DNA from: Bacillota bacterium
GTDB lineage: Bacteria > Bacillota > Limnochordia > DTU087
DNA: 39,671 bases
Assembly (NCBI GenBank): GCA_012727675.1
Contig: JAAYGR010000052.1
Span: 1-39,671, forward strand
Direction: 5' to 3'
Part shown: piece after piece, positions 14,616 to 23,588 of the stretch
Numbering within the stretch: the stretch's first letter is position 1
Layout of the letters: each line of letters begins with the position of its first letter
Program-made: the position numbers and the translations under genes
The notes under the pieces: generated by a model
Seen by the model: the letters and a program-made list of their open reading frames with translations, nothing else
Told to the model about the DNA's origin: nothing
Database searches by the model: none

Positions 14616-15686
14616 CTATTCACTGCCAAGTTCCACTAGATCCTTGGTGCTCTGGGTGAGAATCCGGCAGCCCGTCTCTGTTACCACTACCAAGTCCTCG
14701 ATCCTCACACCGCCAAAACCGGGAATATAGATTCCAGGCTCAACTGTAACCACCATTCCCGGCTGCAGAACAGTTTCTGCCTTTGGAGCCAGACGGGGAT
14801 CCTCGTGGATAGCAAGTCCCACGCTGTGGCCAAGTCCGTGACCGAAGTTCTCGCCGTAACCGGCATCGCTAATCAGTCCCCGGGCAACTGCATCTATCTC
14901 TTTACCGGTCTTGCCGGCCTTTACAGCAGCAACTGCCGCCAACTGGGCATCCAGTACAATATTATACAAAGTGCGGGTCCGCTGACAAGCTTTTCCGATA
15001 ACAACTGTCCTGGTCATATCACTGCAGTACCCGTTAACCCGGGCACCAAAGTCCATTACTACCAGATCTCCCTCCTGTAAGGGGCGGTCGCTGGGAACAG
15101 CGTGGGGAAGGGCTCCATTGGGACCGCTGGCCAAGATAATATTAAAGGCCAGACCTTCGGCACCTTTCCTACGCATGAGGAACTCAAGCTCAAGGGCCAG
15201 CTCCTTTTCTGTCACCCCGGGCCGCATCTGGGGCAAAAGCTCTGCCCATGCCTCATCACTGATGGCAGCAGCTCTTGCTATAGAAGCAATCTCCTCATCG
15301 GATTTGATCATCCTAAGCTCCTCCACCAATCCGGGAGCCGGTACCCACTCAATTTCCTTCAGCTGCTCCTGCCACCTGGTATATTGATCATATGTAACAA
15401 TATCGCTTTCAAACCCAACCCTGCGGCAGCCGTTTTCTTCTAGGACTTCCTTCACCGTTGAAAGATAATCTTCATAACGCCGCACCTCAAACTCCGGCGC
15501 CTGGGCCGTTGCCTGCTCTATATAGCGAAAATCCGTAATCAAAACTGCTGCATCCTGGGAAATCAACAAAGTTGCTGCCGATCCGGTGAAACCGCTTAGA
15601 TATCGGCGGTTGGCTGCTCCCAAAACCAACATTGCATCAAGGTCTTTTTCCTGCAGCTTCTTCCGCAAATTCATCAGTGTCTGCAT
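14616..15686 (-). CDS. pepP: Xaa-Pro aminopeptidase (M24 family)
   Basis: Metallopeptidase releasing N-terminal residues before proline. The product (about 356 aa) has the creatinase-like N-terminal domain (RRYLSGFTGSAATLLI) and the pita-bread catalytic domain with metal ligands in DFGARVNGYCSDMTRT, GHGLGHSVGLAIHE and VTVEPGIYIPGFGGVRIED. Start uncertain: ATG at 15684-15686 follows TAGGAAA closely, and ATG at 15672-15674 gives the best match to the family N terminus; a GTG 11 codons upstream is less likely. Corresponds to B. subtilis YqhT, also located before efp. Confidence 0.93.
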   Translation of the reverse strand: MQTLMNLRKKLQEKDLDAMLVLGAANRRYLSGFTGSAATLLISQDAAVLITDFRYIEQATAQAPEFEVRRYEDYLSTVKEVLEENGCRRVGFESDIVTYDQYTRWQEQLKEIEWVPAPGLVEELRMIKSDEEIASIARAAAISDEAWAELLPQMRPGVTEKELALELEFLMRRKGAEGLAFNIILASGPNGALPHAVPSDRPLQEGDLVVMDFGARVNGYCSDMTRTVVIGKACQRTRTLYNIVLDAQLAAVAAVKAGKTGKEIDAVARGLISDAGYGENFGHGLGHSVGLAIHEDPRLAPKAETVLQPGMVVTVEPGIYIPGFGGVRIEDLVVVTETGCRILTQSTKDLVELGSE

Positions 15687-15755
15687 TTTCCTGCCTACCC
15701 AGCCCGGATAGGCTCTCACTCCCTTCCATCATCAGGCTGTCTAGTTCTAATTTGT

Positions 15756-16205
15756 CTAAGCTTCCTTCTTTCTCCTGCGGATAATGCCGACCAGCCCCCG
15801 CAGCCCCAAGAGGTAGCTTTCGGCCCCGAAGCCCACCACCTGGCCGCTGCACACCGGAGCTGTCACCGACCGGTGGCGGAAAGATTCCCGCTGGTGGATA
15901 TTGGATATATGTACCTCCACCACAGGCAGGTCAACGGCAGCAATAGCATCCCTAATGGCATAACTGTAGTGGGTGTAGGCTGCTGGATTGAACAGGATAC
16001 CGTCAAACCCATCCCGGCAGGCCTGGATACAGTCTACCAGTTCCCCTTCGTGGTTGCTTTGAAAAAACTCCACCCGACAGCCAAGTTCTTCACCCAAGGC
16101 TTCTAGGGCAGCCTCAATATCAGCCAGAGTGTTGCTTCCGTAGACACCGGGTTCCCGGCTCCCTAGAAGATTCAGATTGGGGCCGTTGATCACCTTGATT
16201 TTCAC
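15756..16205 (-). CDS. aroQ: 3-dehydroquinate dehydratase, type II
   Basis: Third step of the shikimate pathway: 3-dehydroquinate to 3-dehydroshikimate by the dodecameric type II enzyme. The 149-aa product has the type II signature [18 protein letters not shown] with the catalytic Tyr, the [10 protein letters not shown] motif, [16 protein letters not shown] and the substrate-binding [16 protein letters not shown] with catalytic His. The GTG start overlaps the aroK-aroB stop by 4 nt (GTGA), indicating translational coupling. Confidence 0.96.
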   Translation of the reverse strand: MKIKVINGPNLNLLGSREPGVYGSNTLADIEAALEALGEELGCRVEFFQSNHEGELVDCIQACRDGFDGILFNPAAYTHYSYAIRDAIAAVDLPVVEVHISNIHQRESFRHRSVTAPVCSGQVVGFGAESYLLGLRGLVGIIRRRKKEA

Positions 16206-17884
16206 TCGAGCCCACCCCCCGCTTGGATCTCTAGGGCAGAGGTCAGCTCATCTTCCCCGACAACCTCCCCCACCTTGGCCTTGCCTAAGGTTTCCAAGAG
16301 AACAAAACGAAGCTTCCCAGATCTGACCTTCTTATCAAATTTGCAGGCTTCTACCACCGCAGAAATAGAAAGGCCCTCCACCTTGGTGGGCAGTCCCCAC
16401 TTCTTGATCAGGTCGATTATCCTTTCAGTTTCGGACCGGCTCAAGTATCCTCTCCTGTAGGAGAGAATAGCCGCTGTTACCATGCCGATGGCCACTGCTT
16501 CACCATGGGTATACTGCCCATACCCCACTGTTTTCTCCACTGCATGCCCCACGGTATGGCCGAAATTCAAGATCTCTCTGTACCCAGTCTCCTTGGTATC
16601 TGCCGCCACTACCTGGGCCTTCAGTTTGCAGGCAGCCTTCACCCAGTGGATCAGCACGGTCGAAGATACCGCCGAGGCTGTGTCAGAAAAAACATTGGCC
16701 TCCAGTTCGGAAACAAGCTTTTCATCGGCTATAAACCCGCACTTGATGATCTCAGCCATACCCGTCAAGATTTCCCGGTAAGGGAGCGTCCCCAGTGTCG
16801 CCAGGTCTGCTGCCACCATGACCGGCTGGTAAAAGGCACCGATCAAATTCTTGCCTCTGGGGTGGTTTACGCCGACCTTGCCGCCGACGGAACTATCCAC
16901 CTGGGCCAGAAGAGTGGTAGGTACCTGCACCAGCTTCACGCCCCGCATGTAGGTAGCCGCGGCAAAACCGGCGATATCTCCTACAACCCCACCACCCAGG
17001 GCAATGATGCCGGAACGGCGGTCGAGCCCGGCCTGAAAAGCCGCTTCGTAGATAGACTCCACAGTCTCCAGGGTCTTGTACTCCTCCCCATCGGGTATCA
17101 CAGCTATATCCCACTTCAGCCCGGCAGAAGTAAGGGATGCTGCAACCTCATCCTGGTAAAGGGCCAGCACCGTCGGATTGGAAACAACCAGAACGTGCTC
17201 TAAGCCGGCTTCGCTCCTTATGCGCTCTCCCAAATTCCTGAGGATCCCCCGACCAAAGTGGATCTGGTACGGGCCTTCGGCAACATCCACCGGCAGGTGC
17301 TCAACCTTCCAGGCTCCCTGGTGATAATCGCCCTCCTTGGCAGCGATCCCCTCCCACCAGGCGGCAACTGCTTCAACAACCGTCTCCGGTGGGTTAGATG
17401 CATCCACAACCAAGTCGCACATGCTGTAGGCTGGGCGCCGTTCAGCGGCCAGCCGGACCCACTTGGCCATACCCTCTTCTGCCATGGCCTCCGGATCATC
17501 GGCAGCTGCCTCCGATGCTTTGACTAGGGGCCTAGTCCCGTCAAAGCTAAGCCGCTGGGATGCGGTGCCGGCATCAACAGCCAGCCACACCACCGGGTGG
17601 TCCTGAAGCAAGCTGAGGTTTTCCTCCCTGGTTACCACTCCTCCGCCAGTAGCGATTACCTGGTTTGTTCGGTGGAGAACCTTTTGAAGGATGGCTGTTT
17701 CTAAAGTTCGGAAGCGGGCTTCTCCGCATTCCTCAAATAGCTGTCTAATGGTAACGTCGGCTTCCTTTTCGATCTCGTGATCCAGATCGATAAACTCCAT
17801 GCCCAGCCTTCCTGCTAAAGCTCGTCCCACTGTGGTTTTCCCTGCACCCATCATTCCCGTCAATACTAAATTTGCATGTCCCAT
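16202..17884 (-). CDS. aroKB: Bifunctional shikimate kinase / 3-dehydroquinate synthase
   Basis: One 560-aa polypeptide covers two non-consecutive shikimate-pathway enzymes. Residues about 1-170 are shikimate kinase: Walker [41 protein letters not shown] and the lid FDGTRPLV. Residues about 200-555 are NAD-dependent 3-dehydroquinate synthase: [47 protein letters not shown], the metal ligands in [19 protein letters not shown] and [12 protein letters not shown] short linker joins them. The frame is continuous, so this is a true fusion, as annotated in Thermotoga. The ATG at 17882-17884 with GGAGG 5 nt upstream is preferred to a TTG four codons earlier. Confidence 0.95.
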   Translation of the reverse strand: MGHANLVLTGMMGAGKTTVGRALAGRLGMEFIDLDHEIEKEADVTIRQLFEECGEARFRTLETAILQKVLHRTNQVIATGGGVVTREENLSLLQDHPVVWLAVDAGTASQRLSFDGTRPLVKASEAAADDPEAMAEEGMAKWVRLAAERRPAYSMCDLVVDASNPPETVVEAVAAWWEGIAAKEGDYHQGAWKVEHLPVDVAEGPYQIHFGRGILRNLGERIRSEAGLEHVLVVSNPTVLALYQDEVAASLTSAGLKWDIAVIPDGEEYKTLETVESIYEAAFQAGLDRRSGIIALGGGVVGDIAGFAAATYMRGVKLVQVPTTLLAQVDSSVGGKVGVNHPRGKNLIGAFYQPVMVAADLATLGTLPYREILTGMAEIIKCGFIADEKLVSELEANVFSDTASAVSSTVLIHWVKAACKLKAQVVAADTKETGYREILNFGHTVGHAVEKTVGYGQYTHGEAVAIGMVTAAILSYRRGYLSRSETERIIDLIKKWGLPTKVEGLSISAVVEACKFDKKVRSGKLRFVLLETLGKAKVGEVVGEDELTSALEIQAGGGLE

Positions 17885-17911
17885 TGCTTCCTCCAATTCT
17901 CCTTCAGCCTC

Positions 17912-19162
17912 TCAAGGATGGGGGAGAGGTCCGGGGCAGAGTGAGATAAGGTGGGAACGGTACCTCTCCTCAATCTCTTCCAGACTGTCTCCGCCAAACT
18001 TCTCCAAGAAGGCCAAAGACAACACCCACGCCACCATGGCTTCACCTACCACAGCAGCGGCAGGCACCGCGCAGACATCGGATCGCTCTACCCCAGCAGC
18101 TACAGGTTCTAGGTTCTTTAGATCTACCGAATAGAGCGGCTCATACAGTGTCGGTATTGGCTTCATAGCCGCCTGAACCACAATTGGCGAACCGTTGCTG
18201 ATGCCTCCTTCGATCCCGCCCGCCCGGTTGGTCCTCCGGTAGAAACCCCCGGCAGTCAGCCACAACTTATCCTGCCAGCAAAAAGCATCGCCCCTGCCGG
18301 ATTCTGGACCATCTGGAGTGCCGGATTCATAGAAAATCTCGTCATGAACTTGAGAACCCGGCCGCAGGGCTGCTTCCACACCTATACCTACTTCAACTGC
18401 CTTAATGGCAGGAATAGACATTAAAGCCTGGGCCAGCTGTCCATCTAAGCGGCGGTCCCAGTGGACGTGGCTGCCAAGGCCGGCGGGCACCGGCCAAGCC
18501 ATCACTTGGAAAACTCCGCCTAAAGAATCCCCCGCTGCCTTGGCTGCCTCAATCTCAGCGATCATGGCTTGAGCTGCCCCAAGGTCAGCACAGCGAACCG
18601 GAGAGCCTTCGGCCAGCTCTCTTATTCGATCCGGATCATCCGGAAGCTCCCTGGCTTTAGCTGAACCAATCTGAATCACATGGGAGAAAACCTCAATGGC
18701 AAAGTGGTCAAGCAGTCTCCGGGCCACCGCTCCCACCGCAACCCGCATGGCCGTCTCCCTAGCACTTGCCCGCTCCAGGATATTTCTGGCATCCCCGGTT
18801 CTGTACTTCAGCATACCGGCAAGGTCGGCATGCCCCGGCCGGGGCCGGGTAACTTCACCGGACTTGGGTGGAGACGCAGGCTTAGAAATGGACATAACCT
18901 CCTGCCAGTTCTGCCAGTCCCGGTTGGACACTTCCAGGGCGATGGGAGTGCCTAGGGTTCTACCCCAGCGAACTCCCGAGACAATCCGGACAGTATCTTT
19001 CTCTATCTGCATTCTGCCGCCCCGGCCGTACCCTTGCTGCCTCCGGGCAAGATCCCGATTGATGTCTTCTTCAGACAAAGGCAAACCCGCGGGAATTCCT
19101 TCAATGATCCCAACTAGGCCCTGTCCATGGGACTCTCCAGCAGTCAAAAACCGCAGCACCAT
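17912..19162 (-). CDS. aroC: Chorismate synthase
   Basis: Last step of the common aromatic pathway: EPSP to chorismate with reduced FMN. The product (about 416 aa) starts [20 protein letters not shown] and has the conserved [43 protein letters not shown] and [13 protein letters not shown] motifs, ending in a C-terminal helical extension. It lies 10 nt after tldE and 27 nt before aroKB. Two or three start codons cluster at the 5' end; I take the ATG at 19160-19162. The upstream partner enzymes AroA and AroE are not in this window. Confidence 0.95.
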   Translation of the reverse strand: MVLRFLTAGESHGQGLVGIIEGIPAGLPLSEEDINRDLARRQQGYGRGGRMQIEKDTVRIVSGVRWGRTLGTPIALEVSNRDWQNWQEVMSISKPASPPKSGEVTRPRPGHADLAGMLKYRTGDARNILERASARETAMRVAVGAVARRLLDHFAIEVFSHVIQIGSAKARELPDDPDRIRELAEGSPVRCADLGAAQAMIAEIEAAKAAGDSLGGVFQVMAWPVPAGLGSHVHWDRRLDGQLAQALMSIPAIKAVEVGIGVEAALRPGSQVHDEIFYESGTPDGPESGRGDAFCWQDKLWLTAGGFYRRTNRAGGIEGGISNGSPIVVQAAMKPIPTLYEPLYSVDLKNLEPVAAGVERSDVCAVPAAAVVGEAMVAWVLSLAFLEKFGGDSLEEIEERYRSHLISLCPGPLPHP

Positions 19163-19172
19163 CACCTTCTAC

Positions 19173-20510
19173 CTACTCTCCACTGACGGTAATTCCTTCC
19201 ACAACCAAGCTGGGAGACCCTACAGACCCGTAGAAGCGGAGATCGCTTCCCACAGCAACTAAGCGCTTCAGAAAATCGATGAGATTCCCAGCGATGGCAA
19301 TTCCCCGCACCGGCCGGACAGGTCTTCCATTTTCAATCCAAAGACCGCCAGCCCCCACTGAAAACTCACCGGAAATGGGATTGGCTGTGTGCATACCCAT
19401 CACGCTGGTAACATATAACCCCCGGCCGATTTGGCCCATCAGTTCTCCCTGGGACAGCTTCCCGGCGGGGATATAGAAGTTGCGGATGCCGGAGGTCAAG
19501 GCACCCCTAAAGGAGGGCCTTACCCCATTGCCGGTGGACTCAACTCCATCCTTGGCGGCACTGTAGGTGTTATACAAATATGTCTTAAGGACTCCTTGTT
19601 CCAGCACAGTGGTATCCCGGGAGGGCACTCCCTCATCATCCACCGGGGCAGTACCTATCCCCTGCGGCAGCAAACCGCTGTCGATCAAGGTCAGCTCCTT
19701 CGAGCCAACTGCTTCCCCCAGCTTGCCGGCAAACACCGACTTACCCTTCTGCACCGCCTCGGCAGTCAAAGCCGGCCCCAAAACTTCAAGGAATTCAGCA
19801 GCCACATCTGGTGCCAGAATAAGGGGCACCCGGCAGGTTGCCAAAGAACCGGCCCCCAGCATTTCAACTGCCCTGGCTGCCGCTTCCCGGCCGACACGAA
19901 CGGGATCGAGATCTTCAAAGCTCCGGGAAAAATCATAGGTCCAGCCGGTTTCAGCCTGACCTTCTTCCTCGGCTACCACCATCAGGCTAGTTGAACAGTA
20001 GCCCCCCTGGTAGCCCACATCAACTCCCCGAGAGTTAGCAATACCGATCTCATAGACTCCATCTCCATAACTTGCCTGCCGCACCTTGGTTACCCGGACA
20101 TCATATCCACGGGCTGCATCCTCTACTTTCTTAGCAAAATCGATCTTAACATCAACCGGTAGCTGCGCCAGCTTCGGATCCAGGAGAGCCATGGGCTCCA
20201 CGGGCTTCGGATCAGGAAGCCTATTGAACTCATCGGCAGCAGAACTCTGGGCATTGGCCGCAGCCAACTGCACTGCATCTCTCAAGCTTTCCCGGTCCAG
20301 ACGGGTAGTAAAGGCCATCCCCAGCCTGCCCCGGTCTATCACCCGAATCCCGACACCGGTCTGACTTGCTTCCCGGAGGGTCTCCACTTGACCATCGGTG
20401 ACCTCCACCCGCAGGGAACGCTGCTTGATGGTGTATACCTCCACCTCCTGCCGGGAACTTTCGGCAAGCCTCACTACCGATCGGGCTAGATCTTGCATTT
20501 CTAGTGTCAT
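19173..20510 (-). CDS. tldE: TldE/PmbA metalloprotease-related subunit
   Basis: Partner of TldD in a heterodimeric zinc protease that trims small or unfolded peptides (for example microcin B17 and CcdA in Escherichia coli). The 445-aa product has the TldD/PmbA N-terminal domain with TDGQVETLREASQTGVGIRV and the C-terminal domain with LLPQGIGTAPVDDEGVPSRD and TGNGVRPSFRGALTSGIRNF, but no HExxxH motif, as expected for TldE. The start is ATG immediately overlapping the tldD stop (TGATG); an upstream GTG is possible. In the same operon as aroC. Confidence 0.9.
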   Translation of the reverse strand: MTLEMQDLARSVVRLAESSRQEVEVYTIKQRSLRVEVTDGQVETLREASQTGVGIRVIDRGRLGMAFTTRLDRESLRDAVQLAAANAQSSAADEFNRLPDPKPVEPMALLDPKLAQLPVDVKIDFAKKVEDAARGYDVRVTKVRQASYGDGVYEIGIANSRGVDVGYQGGYCSTSLMVVAEEEGQAETGWTYDFSRSFEDLDPVRVGREAAARAVEMLGAGSLATCRVPLILAPDVAAEFLEVLGPALTAEAVQKGKSVFAGKLGEAVGSKELTLIDSGLLPQGIGTAPVDDEGVPSRDTTVLEQGVLKTYLYNTYSAAKDGVESTGNGVRPSFRGALTSGIRNFYIPAGKLSQGELMGQIGRGLYVTSVMGMHTANPISGEFSVGAGGLWIENGRPVRPVRGIAIAGNLIDFLKRLVAVGSDLRFYGSVGSPSLVVEGITVSGE

Positions 20511-21907
20511 CACTGGTCCTCCTCCATGATGCCTCCAACCACTAGTTCCGGAATCCGAATGGTGGGCTGAGCATCACTGACCGGAGCCCCCTGGCCGTCT
20601 TTGCCGCAAAGACCGATGGCAAAGCCCAGATCCCCACCGACACGGTCGATCATGGCAAGGGCCTTGGGTCCATTGCCGGTGAGTGTTGCACCCCGCACCG
20701 GCTCTCCGATCTCCCCACCGCTGATTAAATAACCATCGGAAACCTCAAAGACAAAATCGCCATTGGCAGTATTTACCTGGCCGCCTCCCATGCGGGTGAC
20801 AAGCAGCCCCCGCTCTGTGTCCCGGATAATATCCTGGGGATCATCTCGGCCGGGAAGAATGAGGGTATTGGTCATCCTGGGAATGGGCTTGTGCTGATAA
20901 GATTCCCGGCGGCCGTTCCCGGTAGGAGCAACATTGTCCTTCCTAGCCGTTAGATAATCGTACATATACCCAACCAGTATACCGTTTTCGATCAGAACCG
21001 TGCGCTGACCCTCAGTCCCCTCATCATCAAAACGGAAACTACCGAACTTCCCTGGAAGGGTGGCATCATCCACCACGGTGACTAAGGGTGATGCTACCTG
21101 CTGACCCATTTTGCCGGCATAGACGGAGATCCCCTTCTGCACAAGATCGGCCTCCAGGCCGTGGCCGCATGCCTCATGGACCATGGTTCCCCCGGCCTCA
21201 CCAGCAATCACCACCGGCATCCTTCCGGCAGGAGCTGGCCTTGCCCCAAGCATCCTGACTGCCCGGCGGGCAGCCCTTAAAGCCAGCTCTTCTGGGTTCT
21301 GCTGCTGGAAAAGCTCAAAACCAATTACTCCGCCCAGAGACTCATAGCCTGTTTGAATTTTGTCATCCTCTATGGCAATGACATTCACCGAAAGATTGGT
21401 GCGGATCCGTTCATCCTCCACCCAGCTGCCGGCACTGTTGGCGATGATCACCCGTTGGGAAATATCCCGATAGGATACAGTCACCTGCCTCACCTTAGGG
21501 TCGGCTGCCCTCGCAGTCCGGTTGACCCTCTCCACTACCCCAACCTTCTTGGCGATGGCCACCGTTTCCGGGGAAATGGCAATGGGCAGTTGGAAGGAGG
21601 GGTGGCGCTGCCGAAGATCTACGGTCACATCGCCCTCCTGCTGCCTAGCAGCCGCTGCGGCAATCCGGGCAGCCTCCTTAAGGCCATCCAAGGATAAGTC
21701 ATTGGTATAGGCATAAGCAGTTGTCTCTCCGGTAATCACCCGGATCCCAGCTCCGGCATCGATTCCAGCTGTCACCCTTTCGATCCGGTCCTGTTCACAA
21801 AAAATCTGTGCCGTGTAGGCCTCCTCGATGAATATATCAGCATAATCGCTGCCTGTCCGGCTGGCAACGGCCAAGACCACAGCTAATTTGTCCCTATCTA
21901 TGTGCAA
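20510..21907 (-). CDS. tldD: TldD zinc metalloprotease subunit
   Basis: Catalytic subunit of the TldD/TldE protease. The 465-aa product has the HExxxH metal site as MVHEACGHGLEADLVQKG (about residues 238-255) and the conserved TLPGKFGSFRFDDEGTEGQ, TGNGRRESYQHKPIPRMTN and ARGLLVTRMGGGQVNTANGD-like segments (here ERGLLVTRMGGGQVNTANGD). TTG start with AAGGAGG 7 nt upstream. First gene of the tldD-tldE-aroC-aroKB-aroQ-pepP-efp transcription unit. The 212 nt between it and the upstream terminator contain a short direct repeat but no clear promoter. Confidence 0.93.
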   Translation of the reverse strand: MHIDRDKLAVVLAVASRTGSDYADIFIEEAYTAQIFCEQDRIERVTAGIDAGAGIRVITGETTAYAYTNDLSLDGLKEAARIAAAAARQQEGDVTVDLRQRHPSFQLPIAISPETVAIAKKVGVVERVNRTARAADPKVRQVTVSYRDISQRVIIANSAGSWVEDERIRTNLSVNVIAIEDDKIQTGYESLGGVIGFELFQQQNPEELALRAARRAVRMLGARPAPAGRMPVVIAGEAGGTMVHEACGHGLEADLVQKGISVYAGKMGQQVASPLVTVVDDATLPGKFGSFRFDDEGTEGQRTVLIENGILVGYMYDYLTARKDNVAPTGNGRRESYQHKPIPRMTNTLILPGRDDPQDIIRDTERGLLVTRMGGGQVNTANGDFVFEVSDGYLISGGEIGEPVRGATLTGNGPKALAMIDRVGGDLGFAIGLCGKDGQGAPVSDAQPTIRIPELVVGGIMEEDQ

Positions 21908-22005
21908 ATGGCTCCCTCCTTAGAAACCTTCTTCACCTATGTTCCTTTTTGGTTCGCTAGCACTTGGGGTTTCTCCTCCATTTTCTTCATCTCTCTCTTT
22001 TCGAA

Positions 22006-22040
22006 CCTGAATAAAGGGACTACTCCTTGCCCTGAATAAA
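22006..22040 (-). repeat. 10-bp direct repeat, 25 bp apart, upstream of tldD
   Basis: CCTGAATAAA occurs at 22006-22015 and 22031-22040 (TTTATTCAGG on the minus strand). They lie between the yqeG terminator and tldD, about 100 nt before the tldD start. Spacing is 2.4 helical turns. They could be a regulator site or chance. Confidence 0.4.
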
Positions 22041-22064
22041 CCGGGGGTTCTTACCCCAAACAGC

Positions 22065-22104
22065 AAAAAAACCGGTAGTGCCCGACCATGGCCGGACCTA
22101 CCGG
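22065..22104 (-). terminator. Rho-independent terminator after yqeG
   Basis: Minus-strand stem CCGGTAG/CTACCGG (22098-22104 and 22072-22078) with a 19-nt GC-rich inner region that can itself pair partly, followed by seven T residues (22065-22071). It lies 16 nt after the yqeG stop and ends the alaS-to-yqeG side of the window. A second small GGGGT/ACCCC hairpin follows at 22044-22057. Confidence 0.88.
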
Positions 22105-22119
22105 AAAACCTTCTCCCAC

Positions 22120-22665
22120 CTACCCTCTAGACTTGGCTAACCGTCGTCTGGCCGCGCTCTCACTAATATAGCCTTTCCGGCAGAGTCGACGGATAATCCG
22201 CCGTTCGACTAGGCGCATGAGCTTGGTTGCCTTAAGTTCTTCTGTAGCCACTGGATCGATTAAAATAGTGTACAAGGCCATGCGGTTGCCGCCCAGGATG
22301 TCGGTGAACATCTGATCTCCGATGACCACCGTTTCCCGGGGCTGGGTTTTCAAGAGCCTCATAGCCTGGCGGAAAGGTTTCTTGCGGGGTTTAATTGCAC
22401 TGGCAACTGCTGGAACACCTAAGGCAGCAGCTATTTTTTCTACCCTCTCCTTTAAGGCATTGGATGTAAGACACAAGCGAAAACCCATTTCCTGAGCCCG
22501 TTTCACCCAAATGATTGTATCCTGATCAAGGGTGTCGCCGGCCCAGGGAAGAAGCGTATTATCAATATCCAAGATTATGCCTCTGTAGCCTTTTTGCCAA
22601 AGCTCGTCCAGATCAACATCAAACAAAGATCCCAGACATTCGTCGGGACAGAAAATCTTGATCAT
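22120..22665 (-). CDS. yqeG: YqeG-family HAD phosphatase
   Basis: HAD-superfamily hydrolase of subfamily IIIA; the substrate in bacteria is uncertain (eukaryotic relatives dephosphorylate phosphatidylglycerophosphate). The 181-aa product has the nucleophile motif ILDIDNTLLPWAGDTLD (about residues 40-56), LTSNAL (motif II), the lysine in KPRKKPFRQA and VIGDQMFTDILGGN (motif III). The frame is open a further 86 codons upstream, but that part is low-complexity and lacks homology; I place the start at ATG 22663-22665, with GGGAGG 12 nt upstream. C terminus is basic. It follows sigK by 124 nt without a gene. Confidence 0.85.
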   Translation of the reverse strand: MIKIFCPDECLGSLFDVDLDELWQKGYRGIILDIDNTLLPWAGDTLDQDTIIWVKRAQEMGFRLCLTSNALKERVEKIAAALGVPAVASAIKPRKKPFRQAMRLLKTQPRETVVIGDQMFTDILGGNRMALYTILIDPVATEELKATKLMRLVERRIIRRLCRKGYISESAARRRLAKSRG

Positions 22666-22789
22666 GAAACTGTTATGCCTCCCATGTCTCCTAGACTGGG
22701 ATCTGCGGCGGCTTGTTCCCTTAAGCTTGCGGAAGGCACCGCCCCATCCCCTTACCCAAAGAGCCCCCAACATCGACCCTGGGAGCTGC

Positions 22790-23500
22790 CTAGCTGTGCA
22801 CCTGCTCCGACAACATTTCCTGTTGAAGCTTGGTAATAGCCCGCTTTTCGATGCGGGAAACATATGAACGGGATATGCCAAGCTTCCTGGAGATCTCCCG
22901 CTGAGTCTTGCGAATCCCATCAATTAACCCGTACCGGAGTTCCAGCACTTTCTTTTCCCGGGGCCCAAGGCCTGTGAGCATCTCCCGCAGCCGCTCCTGT
23001 TCCACCGAAAGCTCTACCCGCTCCAGAACTTCATCGGGATCTGTCCCTAAGATGTCAATTAATGTGATCTCATTGCCTTCCTTATCTGCACCGATGGCAT
23101 CATAAAGCAGTACATCATTGCGGCTCTTCTTGGTTGAACGAAGATGCATCAGAATCTCATTTTCAATACAGCGGGCAGCATATGTCGCCAGCCTGGTCTT
23201 TTGGGTTACATCAAAGGTATTAATCGCTTTAATCAGTCCAATGGTGCCGATGGAAATCAAATCATCGGTTTCTTCCCCAGTGTTCTCAAACTTCTTCACA
23301 ATATGGGCCACCAACCGCAGGTTTCGTTCTACCAGGATATTGCGGGCCTCGCCATCTCCATCTTGGAGCTTGGCCAAAAGCTCCGCCTCTTCCTTCTCCG
23401 AAAGCGGCATTGGGAAGGCATTGCTGTTGGTTACATAGGAAATGAGAAAAGTGAGCCCCTGCAGGAACAACCCAGCTATCGCCGTAAGCAGCGAAATCAA
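22790..23500 (-). CDS. sigK: Sporulation sigma factor SigK (pro-sigma-K)
   Basis: Late mother-cell sigma factor, activated in Bacillus by removal of an N-terminal pro-sequence. The 236-aa product begins with a hydrophobic pro-region (about residues 1-20: LTAIAGLFLQGLTFLISYV) followed by SNAFPMPLSEKEE, region 2 with NLRLVAHIVKKFENTGEE and DLISIGTIGLIKAINTF, and region 4 with TQREISRKLGISRSYVSRIEKRA. The gene is continuous, with no skin-type element. TTG start after GGGGGTGG. The name is supported by the SYV-N-AFP motif; SigE would not have it. Confidence 0.92.
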   Translation of the reverse strand: MISLLTAIAGLFLQGLTFLISYVTNSNAFPMPLSEKEEAELLAKLQDGDGEARNILVERNLRLVAHIVKKFENTGEETDDLISIGTIGLIKAINTFDVTQKTRLATYAARCIENEILMHLRSTKKSRNDVLLYDAIGADKEGNEITLIDILGTDPDEVLERVELSVEQERLREMLTGLGPREKKVLELRYGLIDGIRKTQREISRKLGISRSYVSRIEKRAITKLQQEMLSEQVHS

Positions 23501-23538
23501 CGTGAGGCCACCCCCAACCGAAATTTGGAGTCTTTGTT

Positions 23539-23546
23539 ATTCTATG
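23539..23546 (-). promoter_or_regulatory. Possible sigma-E -10 element before sigK
   Basis: Minus-strand CATAGAAT is one base from the sigma-E -10 consensus (CATACAnT) and would start transcription about 30 nt before sigK. The -35 region is weak. B. subtilis sigK is sigma-E/SpoIIID dependent, so this is plausible but unproven. Confidence 0.25.
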
Positions 23547-23588
23547 TGGCTCCTTGGGATTCGTGCCTGTTCCATCTGCTGGATATGA

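Noticed and set aside
22666-22923. 86-codon N-terminal extension of yqeG
   Set aside because: The stretch is basic, low in hydrophobic periodicity and overlaps the end of sigK; family homology and a ribosome binding site begin at 22665.
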